Part shown: piece after piece, positions 1 to 12,345 of the stretch
Numbering within the stretch: position 1 is the stretch's first letter
Layout of the letters: each line of letters starts with the position of its first letter
Assembly (NCBI GenBank): GCA_018398815.1
Contig: CM031620.1
Span: 67,378,362 to 67,442,361 of the forward strand
Direction of reading: 5' to 3'
DNA: 64,000 nucleotides
DNA from: Conus ventricosus
Taxonomy: Eukaryota > Mollusca > Gastropoda > Neogastropoda > Conidae
The notes under the pieces: model-generated
Database searches by the model: none
Seen by the model: the letters and a program-made list of their open reading frames with translations, nothing else
Told to the model about the DNA's origin: nothing
Program-made: the position numbers and the translations under genes

Positions 1-49
1 TCAGGGTACAAACAACAACACTTCTTTTATGTCACCACTGACACCCTGA

Positions 50-397
50 ACCAGCACCACAACATTTACACCCGTCACCCCCTTAACCAAGCACCTTTCA
101 GAAACCTTCAACTTCTCTGAAGCACTACCTGTCCTAAGCGCATCAAATGTCTTGTCCATCACAGCTCCTCTGTCGGCTGTTAACTCGACACCTCCTCAAC
201 CTGGCGCCACTGTCAACCATCCATCTCTCCAGAGCCCATCACAACCAGATCTTTTAATCCAGATCTCAACACTAGCAGATGCCTCATTCCCCCCATCTCT
301 CCAAATCCCTGCACCTTCACCTGTCTTACACCCACATCCTGGTTCAGTTCACCACCGCCCTGAAGGCCTGTTGGGTCTCCTGTTGTCTGTTATCTAG
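50..397 (+). other. Unrecognised Ser/Thr/Pro-rich open frame at window edge
   Basis: A frame is open from just after a TGA at 47-49 to a TAA at 395-397. It encodes a low-complexity stretch rich in Ser, Thr, Pro and Leu. The window starts only 46 bases upstream, so it could be the last exon of a plus-strand gene, with a TCAG at bases 1-4 as a possible acceptor in another frame. It has no recognisable domain and is followed by GT-rich, 3'-UTR-like sequence. It is equally likely to be chance. Confidence 0.15.
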
Positions 398-451
398 GTT
401 AATGGTGGACATTTCAGATGTCCATCCAGACATGTGTGACGTCAGGTATTC

Positions 452-471
452 GTGTGTGTGTGTGTGTGTGT
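452..471. repeat. (GT)n microsatellite
   Basis: About ten GT units. A near-pure G run at 501-518 follows closely. Confidence 0.85.
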
Positions 472-1026
472 TCATCTCCTGGTTTTCATCTTTTAAATTG
501 GGGAGGGGGGGGGGGGGGCACTGTAATGGGAATAGGGGGTAACTAGTATTATAGAGGATTAGTGTGAAGGAGTGGTTGCATATATGTCTGTGTGTGTTTA
601 GGCAGGTGTGTTGGACATTTGTATCTATCTTTTTGTGTCTGTGTGTGCCTGTCACTCACTAATGATGTCATTTATGTTTATCAGATGTGCGTGCATGCAT
701 GTGTATGTGTGTGTGAGTGCGCACAGACTATTTTGCATCTGTGTCTTTGAGACATCTTGTCTGCCCTCATGTCTGTGTATGCTTGTATCTAGCCTAACAG
801 CTTAAATTTATCTGTAAATATGGATGTGTATTGAGACATACTATGTATACAGTATACCATCTTATGAAGAAGAGAAAAGGCACAAACTCTGAAACACATC
901 ACAAAGACCATAACACTGGGTGTTGACAGCAGAGCTTTAACAAATAGATTGACAAAAACGGTGGATCATACACAGTTAGCAGTGAAGATCTGTAGTAAAT
1001 GAATTCGCCCCATGCATTTGGTCAAG
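472..1026. other. No gene seen; GT-rich unique sequence
   Basis: Scattered TGTG-rich sequence and short frames only. Nothing with protein-like composition or splice structure was recognised. Confidence 0.5.
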
Positions 1027-1215
1027 GCCCGGAGTGGTAGAGCAGACCATCACTGCCCCATGTATCGGCCCGACAGACATCAAAGTTCATGGTTTCAGTT
1101 TGGCATGGACAGGGCTCCGGTCCCACTCTCTCTCCACCAGACCATACTAGGCTGAGCATTGGTCCTTAGGGATGACATGATAAACAGAGGTCTTGCCTGC
1201 CACACATGTTTCAAG
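1027..1215 (+). mobile_element. Degraded SINE-like copy
   Basis: The start resembles a tRNA box A (GGAGTGGTAGAGCAG). Downstream, ATGACATGATAAACAGAGGTC at about 1171-1191 matches the segment of the full SINE at 22.17-22.61 kb that reads ATGAGACGATAAACCGAGGT. The order and spacing of the two blocks agree with that SINE. The copy is strongly diverged and no target-site duplication was found. Confidence 0.4.
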
Positions 1216-2754
1216 AGAGTTGTCCCAGGGGATAAAAATTCTTCAGAAAAATCCACTTACAGCACAAAACAACCCAGTATGTTGCCCTTTGACATTTATT
1301 CTACTACCAGCTGACACATTCTTCCCCTCTTGTTGAACAGTTCAGAAGTAGGGGAAAACAAGTGCAGGCTAACAATTCCTCTGTCATTACATTGATGACT
1401 TTGCAAAGATTCATAAAGAGGGAGGGGGGCGGCAGAGGGGAAAAGAAAGAAAATGGGAATTAAAAATCAGGGAAATAGAATCTAGATATAATTCCTTCAC
1501 TTTAGAGTAAAGAGAAGTTTTTGTAGTCTTCACAACATATGAAAACCATCACCTGATTTTTTTTTCTCTTCTATTTTGTGTTTGTTTTTCAGTGAAGAAA
1601 CGGTCGATCTGTCAGATGTATGATCCAGTGTGACGTGGGGCACTCCATCTTTCCAAGGCAGTATCAAGGGAGCTGTAGGATGCCACTCAGTCCTGCAGAC
1701 TCCATGGAGACTTTGCACCGGATGTGGCTTTTTTTGTAGTTTCTTTTAAAAGAATGCAGATTTTTCATTTGGCCTAAGATTTTTTGTGTGTGAAAAATAT
1801 ATTGTTTTAAGGTGTCTGGCATACATTTGATAACATTGTGGTCTATTGAGTTTTTGTCTTTTTTTTGTTGTTGATGATATCACACACATGAATTAAATGG
1901 ACTTGCTAACATACAGTACCACTGAAGAGAATGAGCTGTTGTTTTAAAGTAATAACTTACGTAAAAAAAAAATCCCTGCCCGTGTAAATTTAGAACAGTA
2001 GCCATGATATCTCATGTCTCAAGTCAGTCACAGGGAAATCTTAAGAAAACTCTGTACGATTCTGAAGACTTTTTACCCTATGAAGATTGTTTTCTGGGAC
2101 ATGGTTCTTTTTGTCTTTATATCAGATTGAACTCCCAAATAAGATCTCTTTTCTCTAGACTGATTTCTCAGATTTTTTAAGTTATTGACAGTTCCATTGT
2201 AATAAGAATGACCGACATTTGTCGAGTACTCAGTCTACAAAAGCCTGGAATGTATACGATCAGTGAATCAGTAGCACGAAAATGATGCTTGGCACATCCC
2301 TACAGAGCTTCATTTTTGATGCTGCAAAGACTTACAGATCAAAGAAAAAGTTTCCATTGAAGATCTCCTCCACACACAATGTTTCAAGGGAACACTTAAA
2401 GTCGAAGAAATCCTTCAACAAAAGTAGCTGTAGACCTTTTTTATGGCCCTTTTTCCTGTTCAGTCTGTGGAATTTGCATCTTTCCACAGTAACAACACAA
2501 AGTGAGATGGAATCAAAATACACCCAAATCCCAAATTTGGGTTTTTGTTTTAACTATAATACAAAAGATGTAAAAGTTGAATTCCCACTGAGAATGAGAG
2601 AAGACACAGTGATGAAACAGTGTCTGATGATGGAAGAGGAATCATTGGCCAGATGCCTTTTGTCAATGAGTGGAGAAAAATGTTAAGAAGGAACTGTTCA
2701 AAAGAATATTCAAGAGAATATTCAGTTTATTATGGATGGTATTACAATAACCAT
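1216..2754. other. No gene seen; T-rich sequence
   Basis: T-rich on the plus strand, with a longer frame at 2282-2686 that has no recognisable motif. It could be intron or 3' UTR of a plus-strand gene lying left of the window, but nothing shows that directly. Confidence 0.45.
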
Positions 2755-3990
2755 ATGCTTTATGTATCAGGGCCATATGTGATGTATCTTGTCAATGCAT
2801 TATTAAACAGTAATGGAATGCTGTGTTTACAACTGCTCCTCTTAAAGCACTAATGACATGCTCTATTTATCACAGCTGTAAAACAATTATGGCGTGCTGT
2901 ATTTTATCCCAACTAGTAAAGCAGTGATTATATGCTGTATTCATCCAACCGTAAAACAGTTATGGCATGCTGTGTTTATCCAAGTATGTAGAACACTAAT
3001 ATTTTGCTCTGTTATCATGGATGGTAGAACAGAAATCATGTGCACTGTTATCATGGCTTGTCAGTCGCTGTATTCTGTGTTTATCATCGCTAGTGACCAA
3101 TTCCATCTGGATCCTGTGTTTATCATAGCTAGTTATCAATATCTGGATCATGTGTTTATCATTGCTAGCGACCAATTTCATCTGGATCCTGTGTTTATCA
3201 TAGCTAGTTATCAATATCTGGATCCTGTGTTTATCATAGCTAGTTATCAATATCTGGATCCTGTGTTTATCATAGCTAGTTATCAATACCTGGATCCTGT
3301 GTTTTATCATAGCTAGTTATCAATATCTGGATCCTGTGTTTATCATAGCTAGTTATCAATATCTGGATCCTGTGTTTATCATAGCTAGTTACCAATATCT
3401 GGATCCTGTGTTTATCATAGCTAGTTATCAATATCTGGATCATGTGTTTATCATTGCTAGCGACCAATTTCATCTGGATCCTGTGTTTATCATAGCTAGT
3501 TATCAATACCTGGATCCTGTGTTTATCATAGCTAGTTATCAATATCTGGATCCTGTGTTTATCATAGCTAGTTATCAATATCTGGATCCTGTGTTTATCA
3601 TAGCTAGTTATCAATACCTGGATCCTGTGTTTATCATAGCTAGTTATCAATATCTGGATCCTGTGTTTATCATAGCTAGTTACCAATATCTGGATCCTGT
3701 GTTTATTGTAGCTAGTTACCAATATCTGGACCCTGTGTTTATCATAGCTAGTTATCAATATCTGGATCCTGTGCTTATTGTAGCTAGTTACCAATATCTG
3801 GACCCTGTGTTTATCATAGCTAGTTACCAATATCTGGATCCTGTGTTTTTTATGGCTAGATACCAGTGACTGTGTTTGTCGTGGCTAGAAGAACAATAAC
3901 TGTATTCTGTAAAACAATAACTGTTTATCACAGCTTTTAGAACAGTAACTGTTTCCTTTTTGATTATTACAGCTGGTAGTACAATAAGTT
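2755..3990. repeat. 36-bp minisatellite with diverged flanks
   Basis: The core (about 3070-3865) has roughly 22 head-to-tail copies of a 36-bp unit that reads CTGGATCCTGTGTTTATCAT then AGCTAGTTATCAATAT. Because 36 is divisible by 3 and the unit lacks stops in one frame per strand, long frames appear on both strands. They are repeat artefacts, not genes. A variant unit containing GCGACCAATTTCATCTGG recurs about 290 bp apart, which suggests block duplication. One unit near 3300 has an extra T. The flanks (2755-3070, 3870-3990) are diverged 40-45-bp relatives, the usual pattern of a homogenised centre with decayed edges. Confidence 0.9.
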
Positions 3991-5470
3991 TGTAGACTGT
4001 ACTGAACTGGATGACGCAATAGCTAGATGCACTAAGGATAGTGCTCCAGGTCCAGACAAAGTATGGTATGCAGCTATCAAACGGCTCTCAGAAGAGGACA
4101 GAGCCCAACTCCTCAGTCTCCACCAGGAGGGTTTTGATAAAGGCTATGAACCAGAAGACTGGACACAGCTACCTTGAAAGCTGTACCAAAACCAGGAAAA
4201 GATAATCACCAGCTAAATGGCTACCGCATACTCTCTATGCAAAGTATAGCAGGAAAGCTCATGGAATGAATCATAGGAAGAAAAGTCACAAGAGACCTTC
4301 AAAGTTGAAAAATCCTCCCTTCAAATCAAAGAGGCTACAGAACAGGTAAAAGTACATGGGAAAATGCGGCCGCTTTTGCCTATGAAGTGTACGAAGGATT
4401 CCAAAGAAAGGAAGAAACATCGGCAGTTGCAATCAACCTGGAAGATGCATACAACAAAGTCCAGCTCTTGCTTCTCATGGAACTACTCCTTGACCATGGA
4501 GTCAGCAAAACAACACTTCAGGAGCAAACCATCATCCTAGGATTTGGAGATTGGACATTTGAGCCTCATAAACTTTCTATGGGGTTACCTCAAGGTTCTC
4601 CTCTCTCCCTTGTTTTTATACCATGTTTACACTAAAGACTTTGCAGATCTCAACAGAAACGGAATTGCATGAGTGTTGACACTAGCAGATGACGGCCTGA
4701 TCTACAAAACATCAAAGAATGCTCAAGAAAGAACGAAAGCAGTTCAGCAACAGTTGAACAACATTGCTCAGTGGTGTCAAGAAACTGGATCGTCCATCAA
4801 CCCTACAAAATCCCAGACATTAGTCTGCACTCTCAACAACAAGACATCAGGACAAGTACCCTCACCCTCACCAGTTTCCTTCAATGGAATACCAGTTGAA
4901 TCAACTAACAACCTATGCTGTTTGGGTGTGGGTTTTGACAGATTGCTAACCTTTAGAAAGCATGTTGAGAATATTGTTCTGAAATGCAAAAAAGGCTTAT
5001 CTGCCATGAAAGCAATGGCAGCTAAAGGCATTGAACAGCGCCATCTCTACTGACTGTGTCACGCACTTGTATTCAGTGTGATTGATTGTGGATTAGGGCT
5101 TACAACACTGTCCAACAGCATTAGAAAGAATTCAAAATGAAGCAGTGAGATTGATCCTGGGAACCACAAAGGATACACCAGCTGAAACTATGTGATACCT
5201 GCTCGACCTTCCTTCAATGCAGGCAAGACACAAGCTGGAACAGGTGAAGGCGCTTTTCAGAGCACTTGGAAATCCCCCAAACCCACTTCATGCAGCGGTC
5301 AAGGAAAGAAAAGGCACTCAGCTAGGACGTGGAAAATCATGGATGGGACAGGCAGAAGACAGTATACAGAACTCGAAGAAACAAAGGAATGGGAAAAGTA
5401 TCCAGAACACCTCAAACACCTCTACCAAATTGCCATTGCTCCAGAATTTGCTATTTACGTGACAGTTTAT
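3990..5470 (+). mobile_element. Decayed jockey-like LINE reverse transcriptase
   Basis: Reverse-transcriptase blocks appear in order on the plus strand but in different frames. They are a PGPDKVWYAAIK-like start (4050-4085), motif A as NLEDAYNKV (about 4435), motif B as MGLPQGSPLS (about 4579), motif C as LADDGLIY (about 4682), and the C-terminal thumb and tail region to about 5450. Stops and frameshifts at about 4177, 4268, 4633 and 5052 break it, so it is a dead copy. The family is a non-LTR retrotransposon of jockey/CR1-like type. No 5' endonuclease part was seen. The 3' end runs straight into the 53/65-bp minisatellite. Confidence 0.75.
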
Positions 5471-5511
5471 GATTTGGCAGCTTTTTGTTTTGTTTTGTGT
5501 TGTTTTGTGAT

Positions 5512-6225
5512 GTGGCAGTAGAGGGTGAAGGTTGTACGAGGGACACTAGCTGTTGTTTTGTGATGTGGCAGTAGAGGGTGAAGGTTGTACGAGGGACACT
5601 AGCTGTTGTTTTGTGATGTGGCAGTAGAGGGTGAAGGTTGTACACACTGTCGGGGAGGGACACTAGCTGTTGTTTTGTGATGTGGCAGTAGAGGGTGAAG
5701 GTTGTACACACTGTCGGGGAGGGACACTAGCTGTTGTTTTGTGATGTGGCAGTAGAGGTGAAGGTTGTACACACTGTCGGGGAGGGACACTAGCTGTTGT
5801 TTTGTGATGTGGCAGTAGAGGGTGAAGGTTGTACACACTGTCGGGGAGGGACACTAGCTGTTGTTTTGTGATGTGGCAGTAGAGGGTGAAGGTTGTACGA
5901 GGGACACTAGCTGTTGTTTTGTGATGTGGCAGTAGAGGGTGAAGGTTGTACGAGGGACACTAGCTGTTGTTTTGTGATGTGGCAGTAGAGGGTGAAGGTT
6001 GTACACACTGTCAGGGAGGGACACTAGCTGTTGTTTTGTGATGTGGCAGTAGAGGGTGAAGGTTGTACACACTGTCGGGGAGGGACACTAGCTGTTGTTT
6101 TTGTGATGTGGCAGTAGAGGGTGAAGGTTGTACACACTGTCAGGGAGGGACAACTAGCTGTTGTTTTGTGATGTGGCAGTAGAGGGTGAAGGTTGTACAC
6201 ACTGTCGGGGAGGGACACTAGCTGC
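5512..6225. repeat. 53/65-bp minisatellite with a six-unit higher-order pattern
   Basis: Twelve tandem units share GGACACTAGCTGTTGTTTTG and TGATGTGGCAGTAGAGGGTG. Short units (S, about 53 bp) have GTACGAGGG at the joint. Long units (L, about 65 bp) add ACACTGTCGGGG there. Their order is S S L L L L S S L L L L, so a block of about 362 bp is itself duplicated. Minus-strand frames through the array are repeat artefacts. Confidence 0.9.
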
Positions 6226-6461
6226 CCGTCCTGCAATGTCTGTTTTGCTCATAAATTTTGTTACAAGGAAACGTTTTCTTTCATTCTTTTTTTTTTTTTT
6301 TTACATTCTTTCTTTCTTTTTTTTCACCTGGGAGTGAAAAGTTAAGGGGAATGCTTGGAAGTGTCAGCTCGTCTCTTAGTCTTGATGATGTGAGGGTTCA
6401 GTTGCTTAGTGACCGTATCATTGGTTTCTGTCGTTTGTGGATAACTTCAGTATTTATTCTC

Positions 6462-6505
<44 letters not shown>

Positions 6506-8885
6506 AAATGTAACCTTTCCCACCTGTGTCTTTACAGCCCTGAGGAGGCAATTTGTGGTTGGCTGGGTTATAATGATGAAAGACTCAAAGACTGGTCTAA
6601 CAGAAGCTACATTCCTTTATCATAACAATAGCTAAATGGTACGTTTATCATCGCTGGTATAGCAGTTTATTGTGACTGATAGAAAAACAACTTTATGATC
6701 TCCTTATCTAGACATAAATTTTGTTTTCACTTTATAAATGATGTTTGTGGAAAGATGTAAGGGATAGGGGAGAGGCTGCAAGATCAAGGAGGCAGGGAAG
6801 GATGGGGAGGCAGGGAAGGATGGTAGAGTGAATAGTTGTTAGCTGCTTTGTGTGGCACACATACTTTGTCATCTTTGTAGTTTCTTTACCTTTAAGAGAA
6901 AAGGATTCTGTTTTGCCACTACTGCTTAGGAAATAGTTTATAAAATTGAACTTTTCAAAACTATGTTCATTATATTTATTGATTTTGTGGAAGTGTTTGG
7001 TTCTTACTTGGTTCTTTCCTGTTCTGTGTGTTGAGTGCTTTTGTGGCTGCTTTATCATTTTCATTTTTTTACTTCTTTTTTTTTTTTGTCTCTCGCATCT
7101 TCCATGCCACTTCAATGGAATTATGCCCATGCCGCTCATTCATCCACAGCCAGGTCTGTCCCTCCACAGCCCTGGCACCAGCAATCTACAAGGAACTGTC
7201 AATGTCAACTCGTCATGAGGCAACCCACCAGAGGAGACACTGCACTGCTGCCGTGTCACATCAGTGGTGTCCAGTGGTGCCTGTTCTGATCTGAAATATG
7301 CAGGACACCACCTACTAAGCCCCATACCAACGACATTAACTGTTAAATAGCAGAGCCGGCATGAGTGAGTCCTCTCTCTGGAGGGTGCCACTATGTCCGT
7401 TCAACAGCAATGCCCATGAATTGGCCTATACCAGTGACCCTGACAGAACCAGTTCAACTTCATAGATGTGGAGAGGAAACCACAGCTGTAGTCACCATGA
7501 AAGCCGCGCATTAAGAGTGTGGACACAATGATTTGTTCTTCGGTTTTATTCTAACCAGTCATTCTCCCCCCTCCCTCCCCTCTCTATAGCAGGCAGCAAG
7601 TCCTTTCTTTCTCTCTCACAGCCCTAAATTAGGTGTTGAAGCTTTGAACAATGATAGATGTGTACATTGATGTGTACATTTTTGAAATTTTTTTAAAGGA
7701 ATTTTGCTTATTCATTCATTTGAAATGCGTCATGTGCACAGTTTGCTGTATTATGTGTGTGTTTGTGTGTGCGCATGCGAACATGTGTGTATATGAATGT
7801 CTCTCTCCCCATTTGTGCGTTCCATTCTAAATTTATGTAACTTTAAGGCGTGGTTTGCTTTTTGATGACAGTCATGTTTTAAAGTTCCAATTCTTCTCAA
7901 CTGAAGTATAAAAAAGTCTGAAGAATAACTTTTGAATTACTGCCAAAAAGATTGATGTGGATTATGACCATGGCATCGGGCAGAGAAAATTATTTATTGT
8001 TGTGCATGCTTAGCAGTGCGCAAATACAGAGACTAACAGATAAATTTCATACAAGTTCAAGTGTCTTGGCCCATACAAGTGGACTGCTAAAACCCAGACA
8101 CACATGAGTTTCATAATCTGCACAGTATTACCGTCTCCCAGCTCCCGGACTCACATGACATTCTAGATTCTACTGAGGTCAGTATATCACACACACACAC
8201 ACACGCATGCATGCTGAGCAAAAGCCTCCATCTTGCATTCCCTTTATTCAGTTTATGTTGTATGATAAAAAAGAACATGGTTCAGTTGCATCTGTGATGC
8301 TTACTGTTCATCGCTTTGCATTTAGATCATATAAACTCGATGACCATATTTGTAATTTGATTGGTGTTAGTGAAAATGCACATTATGTCAAGAAGCAGAA
8401 AAGTAGTAGTCCCACACAGGGAAAAAGCTAACAGACCACAGTTCTGAGCTGTTCTTAACTCTGCTTTATGTGTCGTGGGACACTTTAACAAACATCTTGG
8501 TTTGAGGTGCCAGACATAGTGCATCCAGTGCCCCTGCATCACTTGTTGTGGGCCGCTGATGATGATGTAGTGCCTTCTACATTGCACAGACATAAAGTCA
8601 ATGGAGCCACATGCATGTGTCACATCAGTGGTGCAAGAATAGTGGGATCAGGTGGTTAGCAAATGTGGCATTTCCCCACATCCATTTGTGAACAGATTGT
8701 AAGTACATGTCCTTTTTGTGAACCAATGTAATGGGCAATCTTATTTGTTGGTGGGGATATATGATTGTGACAGGATTCACAATAGAGCAATCCCTGTTAA
8801 TATTTTTGTTTAGTACAGAGTCTGCAGTTTGCAAACTCAAGGCTCTCTCTTGCCTCTGTGCATTCTTTGATGAATCAACTGCAGC
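6226..8885. other. No gene seen
   Basis: Mostly T-rich, apparently unique sequence. It includes a pure T run (6288-6302), a (TG)n tract (6466-6501) and a short (AC)n tract near 8190. A slightly GC-richer patch at 7130-7520 has no recognisable coding or repeat signature. Confidence 0.45.
6466..6501. repeat. (TG)n microsatellite
   Basis: About 18 uninterrupted TG units. Confidence 0.9.
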
Positions 8886-9035
8886 TTATTATTATCATCA
8901 TCATTATCATTATTAAGAATACGTATAAACCAAGCTCTCGGCGCTTTACAATGCACGCTGTCATTGGCACAATGGGCTGCCTACCTGGGTAGCGCCCACT
9001 GAAGAGCTGCCTGCTGGCACTACCTTCAGTCATTT
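8886..9035 (-). mobile_element. Truncated L2/CR1-like LINE 3' end
   Basis: An ATTATTATCATCATC tract at 8887-8915 is followed by AAGCTCTCGGCGCTTTACAA at about 8931-8950. The same arrangement, an (ATT)n tail then a GCGCTTTACAA-type block, ends the LINE at 52.04-53.9 kb. A diverged form ends the one at 44.78-47.66 kb. The element reads on the minus strand and only the last 120-150 bp remain. Confidence 0.45.
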
Positions 9036-9059
9036 CCCCAATGACTTTTCATTCATATT

Positions 9060-9330
9060 TTCATTCTTTCGGTGCATGCTGTGTAGCATGTCATCCACAT
9101 CAATGGCCAGACTGGCCTTCTCTTTTGAAAGTTAATGATAGGATTGTATGTGTGTGCAAGATGTTATGCATGCATTCACACAAGGAAGCTTGGTTTGTAG
9201 TCTCATTTTTTGTGAAGTGGAGACAGACTGGGTGTTAACTCTGTACTGAAATGGACACAGCGGTGATTGGAACATGCCACCCCAGGATCTGGAATCCGGT
9301 GCTGTACCAGCTGAGCTATTCCAACTTGTT
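9060..9330 (-). mobile_element. SINE, tRNA-derived, minus orientation
   Basis: On the minus strand this begins GGAATAGCTCAGCTGGTACA (box A). It then carries the same internal blocks as the full SINE at 22.17-22.61 kb: CATAACATCTTGCACACAC, AGAGAAGGCCAGT, GGATGACATGCTACACA and GCATGCACC. The downstream third of that SINE is missing, so this copy is 3'-truncated or belongs to a shorter subfamily. Confidence 0.65.
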
Positions 9331-9694
9331 ACTGCTGTGCAGAAGAATGCTCCAAATTTGCTCAGGTCTTTTTTGTGGGTCTTTTTGTTTGTGGGTTTTC
9401 TTGAGTTGTTCTCCATAGTCTTTCCTGTTCAGGGTTCACCTGTCTTGAAAACCATTCCACTGGACACTGGATGTCCTTTGACAGCATTTTATTGATTTTT
9501 TTTTCATGCCGATTCCAACCTGCTCTGCATCTATGCTGTGAATGTCTGCATATTTCTGTTGCAAGTTGTCTTTCAGGAGGGTTTTGTGTGTGTGTGTGTG
9601 AGGTTGTTCTTTTTCTTTTTTCTGTAAGTATAATGAATGATCTGTTGACTTAGTCATGTCCTGATTTGCTTATTTATTGTTTTTGCTTCAGTTC

Positions 9695-9815
9695 CTGGAA
9701 TATCTCTGCCGAGATGGTTCTATTTTCAGATGGAATGGCATATCTCTGCCAAGATGGTTCTATTTTCACATTTTCAAATGGAATTGAATATCTCTGCCGA
9801 GATGGTTATGCTTTC
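9695..9815. repeat. Short tandem repeat, three units of about 40-48 bp
   Basis: ATCTCTGCCGAGATGGTT recurs three times (second copy with CCAAG), separated by TTCTATTTTCA-type sequence of differing length. Confidence 0.6.
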
Positions 9816-10069
9816 ACCTTTTCGCTCTCTGTCGTTCATCTGCCTGTTGGCATGGTTACCTAAAAACTATGCGACAAATTGTAATGATGGAAAGATGGAA
9901 TGCGGTCCAAGGGCAAACCCATTTACCTTTACCACACGTCCCTTTTGACTAGTCCAGGCCCCCAGGTACCCATGCATTTTACATAGGCTTTACTGAGTGT
10001 TTTTACGGTGCTTATCCTAATTCAGATGTTGCAGGTCCTGGCAGACCCATACTCTTGAACACGTCCTCA

Positions 10070-10415
10070 AGAGGTTACACTTTGAAAGACAGTCCAAGTC
10101 TCTCTGAACCCATTCTCAATGCACTGCAGCGTTCTGTCACCACTCTGAAAGACAGTCCAAGTCTCTCTGAACCCATTCTCAATGCATTGCAGCGTTCTTT
10201 CACCACTCTGAAAGACAGTCCAAGTCTCTCTGAACCCATTCTCAATGCACTGCAGCGTTCTGTCACCACTCTGAAAGACAGTCCAAGTCTCTCTGAACCC
10301 ATTCTCAATGCACTGCAGCGTTCTGTCACCACTCTGAAAGACAGTCCAAGTCTCTCTGAATCCATTCTCAATGCACTGCAGTGTTCTGTCACCACTCTGA
10401 AAAGTATGGGTCTAC
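10070..10415. repeat. 63-bp minisatellite, about 5.4 units
   Basis: Units contain CTGAAAGACAGTCCAAGTCT and CTCAATGCACTGCAGCGTTC with few differences. Because 63 is divisible by 3, a 21-residue repeat is open on both strands. Neither frame looks like a gene: no splice signals, no domain, and the frames begin and end with the array. The flanking TGGCAGACCCATACTCTTGA and TATGGGTCTACCAGGACCCA look like partial inverted echoes of each other. Confidence 0.85.
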
Positions 10416-10449
10416 CAGGACCCACTGCACTGAAAGCATACAGTACAAA

Positions 10450-11455
10450 TAACTAGTTCTTTCACTTTTTTATGCACAGATGCCAAAATTTACTGACATA
10501 GAAGTAATTGCATTTCTAAAAGATAGTTCAAATTTCATTAGAATACTTCTAATAGTCCAGATATATAAAGTTTTTTCTTGTCGGTCTAGCTCTTGTGAAT
10601 CAGGAAGCATAGTAAAGATCAAATTTTGGTGCAGATCCAGATATAAAGGGTGGATCCCTTTGAGGTTGAAGGATAAATGCGCTGTCTCAAATGCCCTTTA
10701 TCATTGCTTGAATGTCACAACCATTGTGCCTTACTATACATTCCACCATCATGTTGCTGCTGCAGTTTTGGTTCGTTAGGTCCTTGGTCATTGAGTTGAG
10801 AGTAACCAGAACTAAGATTGTCATCTTTGTCTTTTTTTTTGCTCTAAGAAATCTTCGTCTTTTTTTTTTTGCTCTAAGATAATTCATCTTTTCTTCTTTT
10901 TTGTTGTTGTTGATGTTGCTCTAAGTTATAAACAAATATTAACTTTTCATCATTTTCTCTGTTACCAGTGGCATGTAAAACGAAGCATGGTCAGAGTGGC
11001 AAGTAAATATTTGGAGGAGGATGTGTGCGTTGGGATATGTCTTTCCATTTCTTTCTCACTCTCTTTTAATTTGGTATCTTTGATTTAGTGTTACTGATGA
11101 GATTTTCACTTACAGAAAAAAATCAACTTGTTTATTTCATGCCATCACCAAGATTTTTGATAAACAAGCAGTGCATTAATTGAGTCTTTAATTTGGACAT
11201 CAATTTAGACCAAGAAGCAGTCAGGTAGAACCCCACCAACAAAGACTTATGAATAAGATATGCAGAACAAATAATTTGGTGATGGAGCCACACATACACA
11301 AACACGCACATACATACACTCTCTCTCAGACGCACACACATACACTTCAGTGAGAGAAGAGGGTACAGAAGCATTTTTTCCCGTAAATTTTCCGTGTGAA
11401 CGGGTTGTGGTTAATTTATGTGGTTTCCAAGCTAGTTGAACTCATTACAAGCAGT
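10450..11455. other. No gene seen
   Basis: AT-rich sequence with T runs (10830-10870) and short CA-rich tracts near 11285-11345. No coding evidence. Confidence 0.5.
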
Positions 11456-11464
11456 CTATCTATA

Positions 11465-11875
11465 CTAGTTCCTAGAACAAGGCCACTCCATATCTTGAAC
11501 AAGACCAGTATGAAGCTTGGAAGAAAGCCACTTTAATACGTGGAACAAGTGAGTCTGGTGCCAGCAACAAAACTAGCCTAGTACCTGCAATGCGGCCACT
11601 GTGATGTCTTTGAGCAAGGTCACTCTGCTATCTGAAATATGACCTAACTGGTAAGTGGAACAAGGCCAGTTTGGTATCAGAACACAGCCAGTGGCACAGA
11701 TTAGTCTGACAACTAAGGCTAGTCTTGTACTGAGAACTTGGTACAGGGGCACTGTAGTACCTTGAGCACCACCACTGTGGTCACTGAAACAAATTGAAAG
11801 AAAGCCACTGCTACCTGGCACAAAGAAACCGCAACACCTGGAAGGTTCACAACTCGTTGAATTTGAGGCGGAGTA
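11465..11875. repeat. Degenerate 23-bp tandem repeat
   Basis: When cut every 23 bases the sequence aligns to a consensus close to GAACAAGGCCACTNTGGTAC plus CTG. At least nine consecutive units (about 11472-11680) keep exactly or almost exactly 23-bp spacing despite heavy divergence, followed by irregular units. It is an old minisatellite at the left edge of the large satellite domain. Confidence 0.7.
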
Positions 11876-12345
11876 TCAGATCTTAACAGCTAAAAGGAGC
11901 ACCAGCTTTATTTAGCTGAGAAGGGTACCTGTCTGAACTCAGAAGATACTGTCTTTTGCTTTCAGAGGAAAAAAGCCACCTTTTTTAAGCCAAGGAGTAA
12001 CCCAGCTTTCAGAGCTTAGTTTCCGTACAAGCTCTTGAAACCCGAGACCTGGTGACCTACTCGTTTTTGAGTGAACCAGTATTTTAGGAAGAAGAAGACA
12101 GTATCAGCTTTTTAACATGAGAGAAGACTACCAGCTTCTTTTACTTTGAGAAGATAGTACCAGCTTTAAGTTGAGAGGAAGAAAACAGCTTTCTGACATT
12201 GAGAGAATTCTGCAGTTTTAGAGACGAGAAGAAAGTACCAGATTTTTAAGCTGAGAGAAGTATACCACATTTCTGACGATGAGAAGAGAGTACCAGTTTT
12301 TGAAGTTTGGAGAGAGTACCAGATTTCTGAGAGAAGAATACCACC
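11876..12345. repeat. Degenerate satellite, roughly 28-30-bp period
   Basis: Repeats of the theme GAGAAGAGTACCAGCTTTTT with variable spacers join the 23-bp array to the homogeneous array that starts at about 12346. These look like older relatives of the same unit. Confidence 0.7.

Noticed and set aside
2282..2686. 134-residue plus-strand frame
   Set aside because: No recognisable motif, no codon or splice support. Length is not unusual for chance in this much sequence.
3276..3869. Long open frames on both strands (184 and 177 residues)
   Set aside because: Products of a 36-bp minisatellite with no stops. No domain, and both frames begin and end with the array.
7130..7520. GC-richer patch as a possible exon
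   Set aside because: Frames on both strands are short, and no conserved motif or matching splice pair was found.
10055..10456. Repeat protein of 21-residue units
   Set aside because: 63-bp minisatellite open on both strands, without splice or regulatory context.
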